Positions 23,941 to 34,833 of a DNA stretch of 61,897 bases are shown one piece after another. Below the pieces are notes generated by a model. It was not told the origin of the DNA and searched no databases. It worked only from the letters and a program-made list of their open reading frames with translations. A program made the position numbers and the translations under genes. This DNA is from Hyphochytrium catenoides (Eukaryota > Sar > Hyphochytriomycetes > Hyphochytriales > Hyphochytriaceae). How positions within the stretch are numbered: the first letter of the stretch is position 1; each line of letters begins with the position of its first letter. The stretch is from assembly GCA_900088475.1 (NCBI GenBank), contig FLMG01000505.1, forward strand, positions 15,809-77,705, given 5' to 3'.

Positions 23941-23985
23941 TGTTATCCCGAGCATTATAAATGACTGCCTGTTATCCCGAGCATT
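23941..23985. repeat. 16-bp direct repeat, 29-bp period
   Basis: TGTTATCCCGAGCATT occurs at 23941 and again at 23970, separated by 13 bp. It could be a footprint, a small duplication or a paired binding site. Confidence 0.85.
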
Positions 23986-24401
23986 GGTTGTGGGGAAGGA
24001 CGCGGCAACCTTTGATGACAGCTCTGGGCATAGTTAACCGTGCGAAGAGTTGATGAGCTCCTCGTGAGCTCTAAAGGCCTTTAGGATGCTAAAATGAGAG
24101 ACTAAGAACATGAGGAGCAGAGGGGCCAATGAGAAGGTGAAGTTTCAGCAGCTGTGACGTTTGTTTTTTTATGGGCAGCGTCAGGTTTGCCGCATAAAAC
24201 CTCAACAAAGTGTGATTCTCTCTTCCTCAAACTAGAGACTGACCACTTTTCAGCACCAAACAGGCTGCGAATTGCCGTCTACCTGACAACAGAAGCAGAA
24301 GACTATCACAATATTATTAGTAACATCTCAGCGGCAATCATTATCAACACTTCCGCTCGATCTGCTACCCAGAAGGCCAGTATACCCTTTCTACGCCAAG
24401 T

Positions 24402-27400
24402 TTACTTCTTAAGCCTGGCGAACCGTTCTAGCAACATCCCAGTAGTTGTTGCGGGTCTGTCTGTCTTGGGCTGGGTGTTGCCTTCCCTAGTCTCCGCCTG
24501 AGATAGCAGGCGAGAGCCTTGAAGGCGCTCTCGAAGTTCCCCTGCCGTCTGATACGAGAGATTCTTTGCGCTTGACGACTCCGAGAGACCTTGACGGCGT
24601 AACATCAAATGAGAAATGCAAAAAGACACTTGCACTAGCCTGTGGGATGAACTACACTGACATAGAGCTCGAGAGATCTAGCAAACGGTGCGAGCCAAAG
24701 AGTGAAGACATAAAGCTGTGAAGCGAAGCCAGCAATAGGCCGCCCGGACACCAAAGAAAGTACCAAGTAGTTGATACTGTAGGAATACTAGAACAGAGTC
24801 ATATCCACATTGTCTTCGAACTGACATTCCCTTGGCGTGAAAACCAAGACGAATAGTCAAAATCAACCTAAGCTTTACCTGAGGAGTGCCCCACTGTCTG
24901 ACTGAGCTTCATCTTCAGCTGCCTCACGCGATCAAGTGTCTCATCCTGGCTCTCCAAGCCAGACTTGGCCTCCAAGGCCGCAAGACTGCTTGAGTTAAGG
25001 GTCAACGACTTCTGCTTTTTCTGATAGGAAAGGATCTATTGTCAGTCTCGAGCATACGCTCAGAACGTTGGCTAAAGACGACGGGATAGAAGGGGTGTCA
25101 TGGAAGACGTGCAGGAGAAGGGCAAGCTCCACCAAACACCATGGGAAGCCAAGCAAATTCTTCTTTGCTGTGTTGGGACTCACCGTCAGTTCAAGTCGCT
25201 CGAGCTCCATCTTGATACGCCACTGGAAGGCCGAGCTTGCCTTACTGAGCGGCTGCGCGATGTCATATTCCGGGTGAGCTTTCTGTAGATTATACGCAGT
25301 GAGGACCCTGTCAAAGCTTAATGCCTTTTACCATATGTTTATGTAGAGCAGAAACGAAACAAGTGGAGAGAGGTACTCACAGTGAAGTCATAAAGGTCAC
25401 GAATAGCTTGATCCGAGCCCGGGCTGTCAGCCGCTTCTGCCGAGATGGCTTTGAAAATACGTGCCAGTTCCTCATGAAGACTGCTCGAAATGTTGCCAGG
25501 TGTAACTACACGAAGACAATGGGGAGTGAGGGACTGCAAACTGGTGGATGATGTCCAGGACAGCTGAGGAATGGTTCTTTTTAGTACCTTTGCCTCCTTC
25601 TAATTTGATCCCTTTCGACTTCAACTCCTCGACGACTGCAGACGATGCGGGGAGCTGAGATCCAGCAATTTCCAGTCTCTCCGTGCCTCCTGAGTTCTTC
25701 AGTGCTTCAACAAAGGAGTAAAGCAGGTGCTTCAGGGCATTTCTGACGGGGTCCACTGGTGCCGCTTGGGCTTTGCTATCCTCTCGATAGAATTGGTCAA
25801 TCGTCGATAGGAGGCGAGATGCGTCTACCGTCAGGTATGGCTGTTTAGCTTGATTCTCTGCCTTCATTAGAAGTAGGAGGAGCTAGCGAAAGGGAAAGCG
25901 TCAGCAAGAGGGTGTTATACAGCATACTGCCGAGTTGTTAGCTCTAACAAGACCCCTTCCGCCCCCCCCCTAAAAACGATGTGCCTTGCACCGTCTAAAA
26001 TCGTCCTGTCAACATAAACCAGCGGTATGAACACTACTCATTCCTTCTCCAAGGACGTACGGCTAAGTACCAGACTATGATTGATACAGCTTCTGTTCAC
26101 TTTTCGCTAATACCTTGACGGTGATTTTGGGTATCACGCCTTCTGAATCTTGATTTTCCTTGTCCTTATTGCAGACGGAAAGTAGACGCACGAGAGTGAC
26201 TAGGGAAACCGTCCTATCAGTTTTTTCGGCGGCCTGCATGGCTAGTTTGTTCAACGCCCAGACGATCTTTTCTGCGTGCTCTGGATATTTTCCACCTGGT
26301 TTAAGCCTTGGATCCACCAGGTGTTTAATGGCCTCACCTAGCATCTGAGTAAGCGAGTCCGAACCAATCTGAAAAGCAACCTGATGTCCCAAATACCGCC
26401 CGAATTACGGCGGATGAACAAGGTTAGGTGACAGCGGAGACCGATTTCGTATCAGAAGGCTGGCAGGAAACGATGACAGGGCAGAAGTACCCAACTCTTG
26501 ACAAAGCCGAGAACGAGCTAATTGGTTCGAGGGGCAGCACTCAAAACGCGATATATTCCCTTCATCTGAGCGTTTTCAGAACATGCCTATAGCTGTCTTC
26601 GCTTACCTCAGTTTCTTTGAAGAGAAGTACCATCGCAGAAAGAGACAGAGAAAGTACGTAGATATCAATTTCCGAATCGTTGGGCCCACTCGAAAACGAT
26701 GCCCGCATCGCTCGCGTCAACTTTATCAGAAGATTGTCCACATTCGACACGAGAAAGTCCTTATCTGCAGCTTCAAGTGATGAGCCCTCCAGGTCACCCT
26801 CCTTGATCTGGCCTGTAGCAGATCCTGACGCCATGGCGTGCACCGTTTTTATTGCTTCCTTGCCTTCCTTATATGCGAGAGAGGACTTGCTAACCAGCCT
26901 GGGCCCTCTTGTTCCCTCCAGTACCAAGAGCTTGTCCAGTCTTGAGAGCAACTCTTTGTGCATACGGGTTAGGGCGTCGTCAGTGCACCCATAAGAGGGG
27001 GAGGTTGATAGACCGGGCTTGTCGAGCTCCAACTGTCTAGCTACAGCCGAAGCGCCGGTTCTCGTCTTGTCTGCAGAATGGAACGGTTCGATTCTGGTAT
27101 TGTCAGATTGAGGAGTGCTAGAGAAGTTGTTGATGTCGATGTGAGAATCGTCGTACTTCAGTGGGGAGGCATCTGTAAGCTCTTCTGGACCTGAAACTGG
27201 TGCAGGAATAGGAGGAGGAGGGCGATTCACTAGCGACGGGGCAGCTTGCTTCGCGGCCATCGGCTCCGGCCTTGACAGAGAAGAGGACGGGCCAATAGTG
27301 GCGTATTTGACCTTCGCTTCGACCTTCTGGTGCTTCATCCTCTGCTCCAGCAGATCCTTTACCTTCTGGCTGTTTACTGGGCAAAGCTGATAAAACTTGG

Positions 27401-30400
27401 TCACGTCAGCATCACATTTCAGGTAGACCGCCATCATCGTGCTCAGGGCACTCTCTCGGACATCTTTCTCAGGCGCGTCTACTAGCGCTACCATATCCTT
27501 CAGTGCTTTCTTGCCAGCGATACCATAGCCTAGGCCGTTGGCAACAAGTTGGAGTTGGATTTAGAGATATTGACTTTGCGAGCACAGTCCTCGTAGCCAT
27601 GCCGCAACTTACCAAAGTTCTGTATGAGCTGTCCCATGAAGTCCAGACATGCAGATTTCGTTCTGGTGTTTTTGGAGGTCAGGCCTCCCATAACATAGGG
27701 AGAATACTTGCTTGCGGGGTAGATTTGACTGATTAGCGTCATCACTTCACGATAAGAGTCCCTAAAGCGAGGCTTCTGTTGGCCACACTCCTAATGAGAC
27801 GAGCTTTTGAGTCAGTTGAAGGGCAATCGTACAAGAGAGAAACCTAGGGTATCTACCTTGATGAGAGTTGGCAGAAAGATCATAGCCTCAACGTCATGCA
27901 GCTCGTAGGCAGAAGCTTTGAGCATTGTGAAGAGGGATATTTGGATCTCCAAGAGCCGAGCCAAAGCCTATGGACCGTCGCACATCAGTCATGTTGTCCG
28001 TTAGCCTTTACAAAGCAGCTTAATAGAATCAGGTATGTTTCTCGGCAACTAACCTGAACATTGTTATCGATCATCCTTAAGGTGCACCATTTGAGGACAA
28101 GATCTAGTGAGTCCTTCACCTCTTCCGGCATTGTCGAGATCGCATTTGCCAAATCGTCCATGCCAGCCAAGATGCCCTTCTCAACAGAAGGGGCGAACAG
28201 CTTCGCTTCCAAATCAGGACTGAACAACGCGGAACAGCGAACGTGACAGAAGAGGAACCGGAGAACGTTAGCATGGGTGCAATTGTACGCATAGTTGCAG
28301 AACTAGCTCGTGGTACTGAAATGTGAGCACGCACAGCCATCCCTTGAGCCCTCATTAGCTTATTGATATGGGCAAAGCAATATTGAAGGGACAACCTAAC
28401 TTGAACCCCACTTATGTCCAAATACACCAGAGCACGGTAAAAAGTTATAAGGTGCAAACGTCAACGGTGGCTATTGTCGTCACCTGATGAATGGCTTCCA
28501 ATCGTCCTGCAACGATTGTTTGCAGGCTGCCTCATCCTTCGGATCCTCAAAGACCCATCTATTCCTCTTTGTCTTCTCCAAGCGTTGCGTTTTCTGGTTG
28601 TTTCTAAGCATCATAACATCATTGGGCCGACCATTAGAGACCTCCATAGGGGCACTAGGAGGTGGCTGACTTCCCGTTCCTCCTGGTGCTCCCACTCCAG
28701 CTGTCGAAACGGGTTTCTTTAGCGTGCCAAACTTGCTTCTCATCCCGGAGGTAGCCCGCACAGTGGAGGCTTTCCTTGTGACGGAGATAGGTCCTTCGGA
28801 GGCAGGGGCCGGTTTGTCTTCTACGTCAATGGGCTCTGGTACGCCCGAAGACGATTCTCGGTTATCTGCGGCCTCTGGTACCAGGGGCGCAGCACTTGCA
28901 GGTTCGCCTTGCCCTCTTTCATTGCTCGCCGCTGCGGCCACATTGGCAAAGATTTTTTCAAGTATAGGACTAAGCGTACGCATAACCGCAGGCTTGACGT
29001 CTCTGCAGCCGTTGCGCACAGCATCAGGCCCCACGGATCTGGTGACCACCTCCAACACCTCCTGGGCTTTCTGTCGAGTAGCGGCGTTTTTGTCCTGCAA
29101 GCAAAGTATGAGAGAACCCACAATGGGCGTGAAGTCGATAGAGGTTCCTATTTTGTCGATGTTCTTGGCCATCCATACAAGTAGTTCTCCTGCAAAAGAT
29201 AACGTGAAGAAAGAGTCATCATTGAGCTTCAGATCCATTTCCGAGAAGACAAGCCAACTGAACCCAAAGGTCTCCGTGCTACAATATGTAAGGGCCCGCT
29301 CTATCGGAAGACCATCAACTCACCTCTACCGACCGGATTATTAAGAGCAGCAGGAAACAGTGTCATGAGACTATCAAAGCAAGCCGTGTGCGGCTTGCCT
29401 CCATGTACAATCCAGCTTTCCAGGCAATCAATGGAAGCGCTTTGCATTACTTTTTTGTTGTCGCTTACACAGCCCAACACCTCTCCCATGCAAACCTTAG
29501 CGAACCTAGCACAATCTGGGCCCAAGCTCTGTGCGACCACACCAATCACTTGGGCGGCTTTCACCTTGAAGAGTTCGAGTAGGATAACAATTGGTTTGTC
29601 AAAGAGGACCCAATTTATGCGCAATATAAAGCAAAGTCCACCTTAAGATTTTACAATAAGGGTGGTCCAAATACAAAAGACCAATGATAGGGAAGGATGA
29701 TAGCGAGCCAATATCGGCGGTCCAGAGCGGGCAGCGGTACGGAATCTTACCTTAAGGTTGGCATTTGAATCTGAAAGCCTGCCCTTAAGGCTCTTGAAGA
29801 GCACTCCAACGCTCTTGGTCGGTTGTATGCAATTCCCAGTTTCGGCGCAGATAGCAACCACTTGTTCCATAGCTGCAAGCCGCTGCTGCCAGTCTTTGCT
29901 GTCTCCTTCCTTTTCCATCTTCTCTAGTAGATCTTTCGATATTTTCTTGGTAATGTCCACCCTCTCCAGAAGAGACGAAGATGACGCAATAGCTGCTAAG
30001 CTTTGGCCCTTGATACAGCGTTTCACGGAACTAAGGGCATTGACAGGGTCATAGCCCGCCTTACTGAATTCTGAGTCTAAGGACGATAGTAAGGCAGGCT
30101 TAAGGCCCTCCCCTATGATCGCCTTCAAAGCCGGCCCCATCTGCTTGTACAGAACACCTAACAGAGATATGGCATTGTTCTTTACCAGGGGGTTAGAAGC
30201 CTCTAAGCCGTAGGGCCCCTTCACATAGTCAACAACAGATCTTGCTCCACATTCTCCAGCACCAAAATCTGCGATGAGCTTTGAGATGAACTCTAGGGCT
30301 GCAGCATGCACCGCAGGAGCTTTGACAGTAGGAACATGCTGGTAGAGACACTGAAGGACATATTTGGGCCCCACAGACTCAGCAATATTCAAAAGCATCT

Positions 30401-33400
30401 CAGTTGAACCCTCCGTTGCCTTTTTGTCGTTAAGCTTCTCGAAGGCTACTGCACATATGACACCAGCCCCCTCTTTACTGAATGGTTGGTCTGCAGTTGT
30501 AGCACCAGCAAATGCTGCGACTGCCTCAAAGATAGCCTTTAAAACGTTGATGTTGCTCTCCTTGAAATTGTTAGTTTTCCCTCGTAGAAAGACGACTAAG
30601 GCCTCTGAAAAAGGCCCAGCTGAGGATGATTCCGTAAGTGTTTTCTCGCAATGCTCCTTCAGAGAATATGCTGCATCTTTCCGGTCTGTCCACTTCGCGC
30701 TGGAAAGCATGGAACCGAGAGCCTCCCAATCTGAGATCTCAAGCTCCCTTAACTTTGCCTCCGCCTCCTCGTCGGTCATGTTGCTCTGAAGGGGTCTTTC
30801 AGCACCATTCCCTCCAATTGAAGACTTTGTGGAGGCAGCGGAGGCTCCGCTGGAGGATTTACCTTTTGAGGAGATACCGCCCGCAGGCCCAGAACGCGGA
30901 GAAACCTTCTTAGGTAGGCCCTTTCCTCCTCTAGCCGCTGCAGCTGGGCGCTTACTAGACTCCGTTGCTGGAGTAGGTTCTTCGGTGTCGTCCTTGGTTG
31001 ACTTGTCAGAACCTCGCCGAACAGCCTTAGATCCTACCTCCGTAGTAGCGGTCACACCACCCCCACCTCCGACTTGCTGCTCAATGGCAGACCATGACCT
31101 AGTGCTCTTGAAAGCAGCGAGGACATCCGAGTCTACTGAGCTGTGCACCTTGAGGTATTGGGCTGTGACTGACACCGCGGCGCTCTTAACCTTGGGATCG
31201 GTGTCACCTAACCCTGACCCAAGAAGCTCGCCCACCTGTCTAAAGAGTTGACGATCGTATTTCTGGTCCGGATTAGCTAGGCAGCGACCCACAAACTCAA
31301 AGGCGAGCTGCCGTGCACCAGGCACCTTATTTGAGGTCGATAGACATGCCGCCTTGACCTCTTCGAACATTACATCGAGCGGCACACAATGCCTCTCGAA
31401 CAAGTCCAAGGTATTGTTAGTCGTAGTAATGATAACGGACTTCTTGTCCGACAGCTTGCCCAACAGAAGAGGCGTCAAAGATCTCGCATAGACGCTGAAC
31501 GACTTCCGAAGACCATCCGCCAAAGCGCCAAAGACAGCCAGCGCTTTGGCCTGGATTTGGACGTTGGAATCCTGAAGCAAGAGGCGCACTGTGTTGACAA
31601 ATTCTCCATACTCGCCTTGTGTTAGCTTGGGGACAGGGCCAATTATCGATAGGACAAGCTGAAGCCCTGCCACCTTCTCGCTCCACTTGGGATGAGCAAT
31701 TTTCTCCTTAAAATCCGTCTTCGCGAGCTTCTCGAGCAGATTAACCGTGTCCGCAAACTCTCTAGGATCTACTGGTTTCCCGACGGCCGAAGGTGGTCCT
31801 TGTGCTCCATTCTGACGTTTTCCTCTGTCCTTTCTAAGAGTCATTGTCGGGGTTGCGGAACCGGGAACGATATCCTTGGTAGCATTTTGGTATTCAGTCT
31901 TCTGGGCTGGACGGATCTGGGACACCACGTCCTCCAAGAGGGCCGGGCCGACCCACCTGTGTAGCTCCACCAGGAGACTCATGGCTGCAGGTCTCACTTT
32001 CGGTACGGTGGACTCAAGAAGCTCTACGAGCTTGCCCTTGACTACTGAGACAGGTAGAGGACGTGGGCCAAAGACCTGGAAAGCTTCTGTCATAAGCTCC
32101 ACACAGAGCGGAGGTATTTTGGGCTTCTTATCCTTTACACCTTCTAAAAGTGCATTGAAGGTTTGCTCTATGGCGCCAATCTACACAGAAGCACCTATTA
32201 GGCGGAATCAATGGGCCACCATTAAGTCACTCAAGACACAAGTGCATCACGCAAAGGTCGACATAAAATTTCAAACAAGTAAGCGCAGCCCAATATTCTT
32301 TATAAAAAGATCACCTCAATAAACTTGATAAGTAACTCTTTGGAAAGCTTGACAGCTGTAGGTCTGCCATTGAATCCCTTCGCAATAATAAGAGGAGCCA
32401 ACTCTCCGGCCTTTGAAGGAGGAAACGCTTCGAACTTGTCCACCAGAACGGCAATGGCGTCCAGGCCCGACTCAAAAGAGCTTGCGTTGGCATCGCTAAC
32501 CATACCTTTTAGCAGATGTTCTGTGGAATAAACATTAGTACAGGACTTCCTAACCACCGCTGGTCACACAGCGTAAGAGTCATCACTATGAACGCAAGTA
32601 GTAACCAAAGAGACATGTCACCAAGAGCACCCATATGAGCCCTAAGCTCAAAGTTCTTCGTGTATATACACGGCGGAATAGCTAATAGTGATAACCAGAC
32701 CTTACCATGTTCCGCATAGGTTTGCTGCGTTACCGCCTCGACAGTGGCCAACTCCGCCTTCAAAGCTTCGCAAGCTCCTTTTCGTACTTTCCAATTCTTT
32801 CAGTCGCAAAATGGTGGCACGGCAGACGAAGAGAGAGGACAGTAGAGATTGGGCCCGTAGACAATCAGACAAGGGGTCGCATCATGTGCATAGTATTGTG
32901 GGCAGTAACTTACACTGTCTACCATCCTTTGAACTATTGGCCTATCATCCGCCGGACCATCATCACCTAGTGGCAAGAGATTAATAAACACGTTTCAAAA
33001 TTATGGCAACGGACCTCTAGAGTCGTACCAGCTTGCTCCGAGTTCGATGGAGCCTCTCCAACGTTTGGAATCGAGTCCCCTGATATACCTGATGTAGGAG
33101 GTGGAGCTGGGGGTGCAGCGGGAGGCGGGCCATCTTCTCTCAAGTCTGGTGCGGCTTGGGGTGCAGGTAGCTCAAGAGATGGCATAGGCTCTGGTTTACT
33201 TTCTACTACCACTTCTTTTTCACGTGCGTTTCTCTTTGCTGCTATCGCGGACCTGAGAGATGGCTGCTTCTTGGCCGGCGCAGGAGCGGCTCTGGGAGGA
33301 TCCGACGCTGGCTCGCTGGCACCTTTTATAACTAAGGGTCAACAGTTAAACCCATGTTGAGAGTATACAGCTACCGAGAAGCCACTTACGAGGAGAATTG

Positions 33401-33631
33401 GCTAAACCTCCAGTGGCGGGAGGAGGGGGCGCACCCTCATCATCATCTAATGCGAACAAAAAGAGAATAGTTTTAGTCTCAGGGCTCTTGTTGACACTTG
33501 GAGGTTCCGGTCTTACATTTAACACCAGAAGAGATGGACTGGGTGATTGACAAGAGCTCCCTCACATCAAAGCCGCCGCACTGGGGACACTTGCAACTCA
33601 TATTGCGGAGGCATTTTACCTCCTCCGCCAT
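24402..33631 (-). CDS. CKAP5: XMAP215/CKAP5/MOR1-family TOG-domain microtubule polymerase
   Basis: Nineteen exons, high to low: 33631-33517, 33446-33390, 33322-33029, 32966-32914, 32796-32706, 32520-32315, 32180-29751, 29564-29324, 29189-28484, 28219-28054, 27967-27857, 27790-27613, 27529-26607, 26368-26114, 25882-25588, 25505-25381, 25282-25184, 25020-24879, 24589-24402. The total is about 2224 residues with consistent phases. TOG arrays start at about residue 165 (NWKVRKGACEAL). TOG helices recur, for example KVRPAAMSLLVELHRWVG, VKAAQVIGVVAQSLG, KNTRTKSACLDFMGQLI and DVRESALSTMMAVYL. Family members bind tubulin and speed plus-end growth. The C-terminus has the conserved helical region (ELARIFKAI, FQWRIKMELERLEL) and ends with a short basic tail after ELRERLQ. 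The first 155 residues are an unusual extension: a CKCPQC cluster, then proline/acid-rich sequence. A 2.4-kb exon dominates the middle. Confidence 0.92.
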
Positions 33632-33927
33632 GGTTGGAACAACAGGAGTGGGCTAGAGCACCCTCGCTAAGTAAATTTTAAGCGAAGAGTTACGGATGCA
33701 AATCCCGTGGGCATTCCCTTAATTATAACTGTGCCGAAATGCCGCAGCAAAACGGTCGAAAAAGCCAATAAGAAGCTTCAGAATCTTCAATCTGGAGTTC
33801 CTCTGATTTTTTGTTCAAGGAGGAGATGGAGGGACAACACAACTTGACAGTGAGATTTGCGTGGAGAAAAGTTATAGATTTTGCAGGGAAAAATGGTTCA
33901 AATCAAATGCCGGATAACAGTAAACTT

Positions 33928-34008
33928 GACTCCCCTGAATAACGACCTCGGGAAAAGCCCATATAGGTAGTTATTATTATGTGAATAATCCTAACATTCA
34001 GGGGAGTC
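33928..34008. repeat. Inverted repeat with 13-bp perfect arms
   Basis: GACTCCCCTGAAT at 33928-33940 is mirrored by ATTCAGGGGAGTC at 33996-34008, with an AT-rich 55-nt loop. It could form a stem-loop or be the remnant of a small inverted-repeat element, about 300 bp upstream of the XMAP215 start. Confidence 0.8.
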
Positions 34009-34467
34009 ATAAAGCGCTGGGTAAGAGTACAAACGGTAGAGCTTCCGTTCTGCAAGGCGAAAAAAGGCAAACTCATTGAACAATTCACTTGCTAGGCACA
34101 AGGCAAGGTCTTCCCATGTCATCAGGAGAGGAGCATCAACAGATAGCGCGCAACCAGGACCAGGACATGACGTTGAGAGTTGCCACCTTATTATAGGCGT
34201 CAACTTATCCTCTGTCCGACATCCACCTCAGTCCGACGGTAGGATACCTAGTGGTAAGCGGAACTGTTGCGCGTTCCCTGGAGACTGTGGACATAGTGCT
34301 GGAGGTCAAGAGGACGTGCGATTGCAGAGTTGCAACAGCCTGCCATGCTTAGGAAGGTCTCGCTTTGTTCAGTGAAGGTGGTAACTCAAGTTAATATAGC
34401 AGTATCAGAAGAGGTTACAAGGCTCGGGCCACGCCAGTGCATTACGGAAATCGGGTAGTTGAAAGAG

Positions 34468-34600
34468 GATTTTGGAAGAAGAAAGGAAGGTGTTCAGCAG
34501 GATATCATCGCTGAGGGTAGGGTTTCACGTGGGGATTTTGGAAGAAAAAAGGAAGGTGTTCAGAAGGGATATCCATCGTTGAGGGTAGGGCTTCACGTGG
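34468..34600. repeat. 66-bp tandem duplication with CACGTG motifs
   Basis: Two copies start at 34468 and 34534 (GATTTTGGAAGAA, then GGAAGGTGTTCAG, then GAGGGTAGGG, then TTCACGTGG). Each carries the palindrome CACGTG, the core of E-box/G-box sites. They lie about 0.9 kb upstream of the XMAP215 start and just downstream of PARG. Regulatory use is inferred, not shown. Confidence 0.8.
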
Positions 34601-34833
34601 CTGCGTGTCCTCTACGTTCTCCTTTGAAGATTGATACCCCATACCCACAAGCCGTGACCCATGGCAGCCGACGCCCTTGGCTGCTAATACTCTCCATGCT
34701 TTCCCAAATAGTATCCGTAATAAGCATGTGTTAGCTTTGCTATACATAGCTGCGACAGTTAAGCGGTGTTCAAGATCCATATTGCCACTGGTCCTGTCTT
34801 GTCCTGCTTCTATGGCTCTTGGAGGGTAGAGTG

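Larger units (their letters stand above)
21996..24401. other. 2.4 kb repeat-bearing spacer
   Basis: Between the GT32-type gene and the 3' end of XMAP215. It contains the two repeats listed separately (22041-22262, 23941-23985), a cluster of short CAGCGTCAG-like motifs near 23194-23230, and open frames at 22867-23103 and 24154-24501 with no recognisable family. No RNA gene was recognised. Confidence 0.4.
33632..34833. other. 1.2 kb spacer upstream of XMAP215
   Basis: Between the XMAP215 start and the PARG stop codon. It holds an inverted repeat (33928-34008) and a 66-bp tandem repeat with CACGTG cores (34468-34600), listed separately. Open frames at 34076-34375 and 34459-34734 resemble nothing known. 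It probably contains the XMAP215 promoter. Confidence 0.45.

Noticed and set aside
28724-29344. 206-codon plus-strand open frame
   Set aside because: Lies antisense to well-supported XMAP215 coding exons and has the composition of a shadow frame.
33517-33631. CKCPQC stretch as a separate zinc-ribbon gene
   Set aside because: It splices in consistent phase through two more exons into TOG1, so a single gene is simpler. The doubt is noted in the findings.
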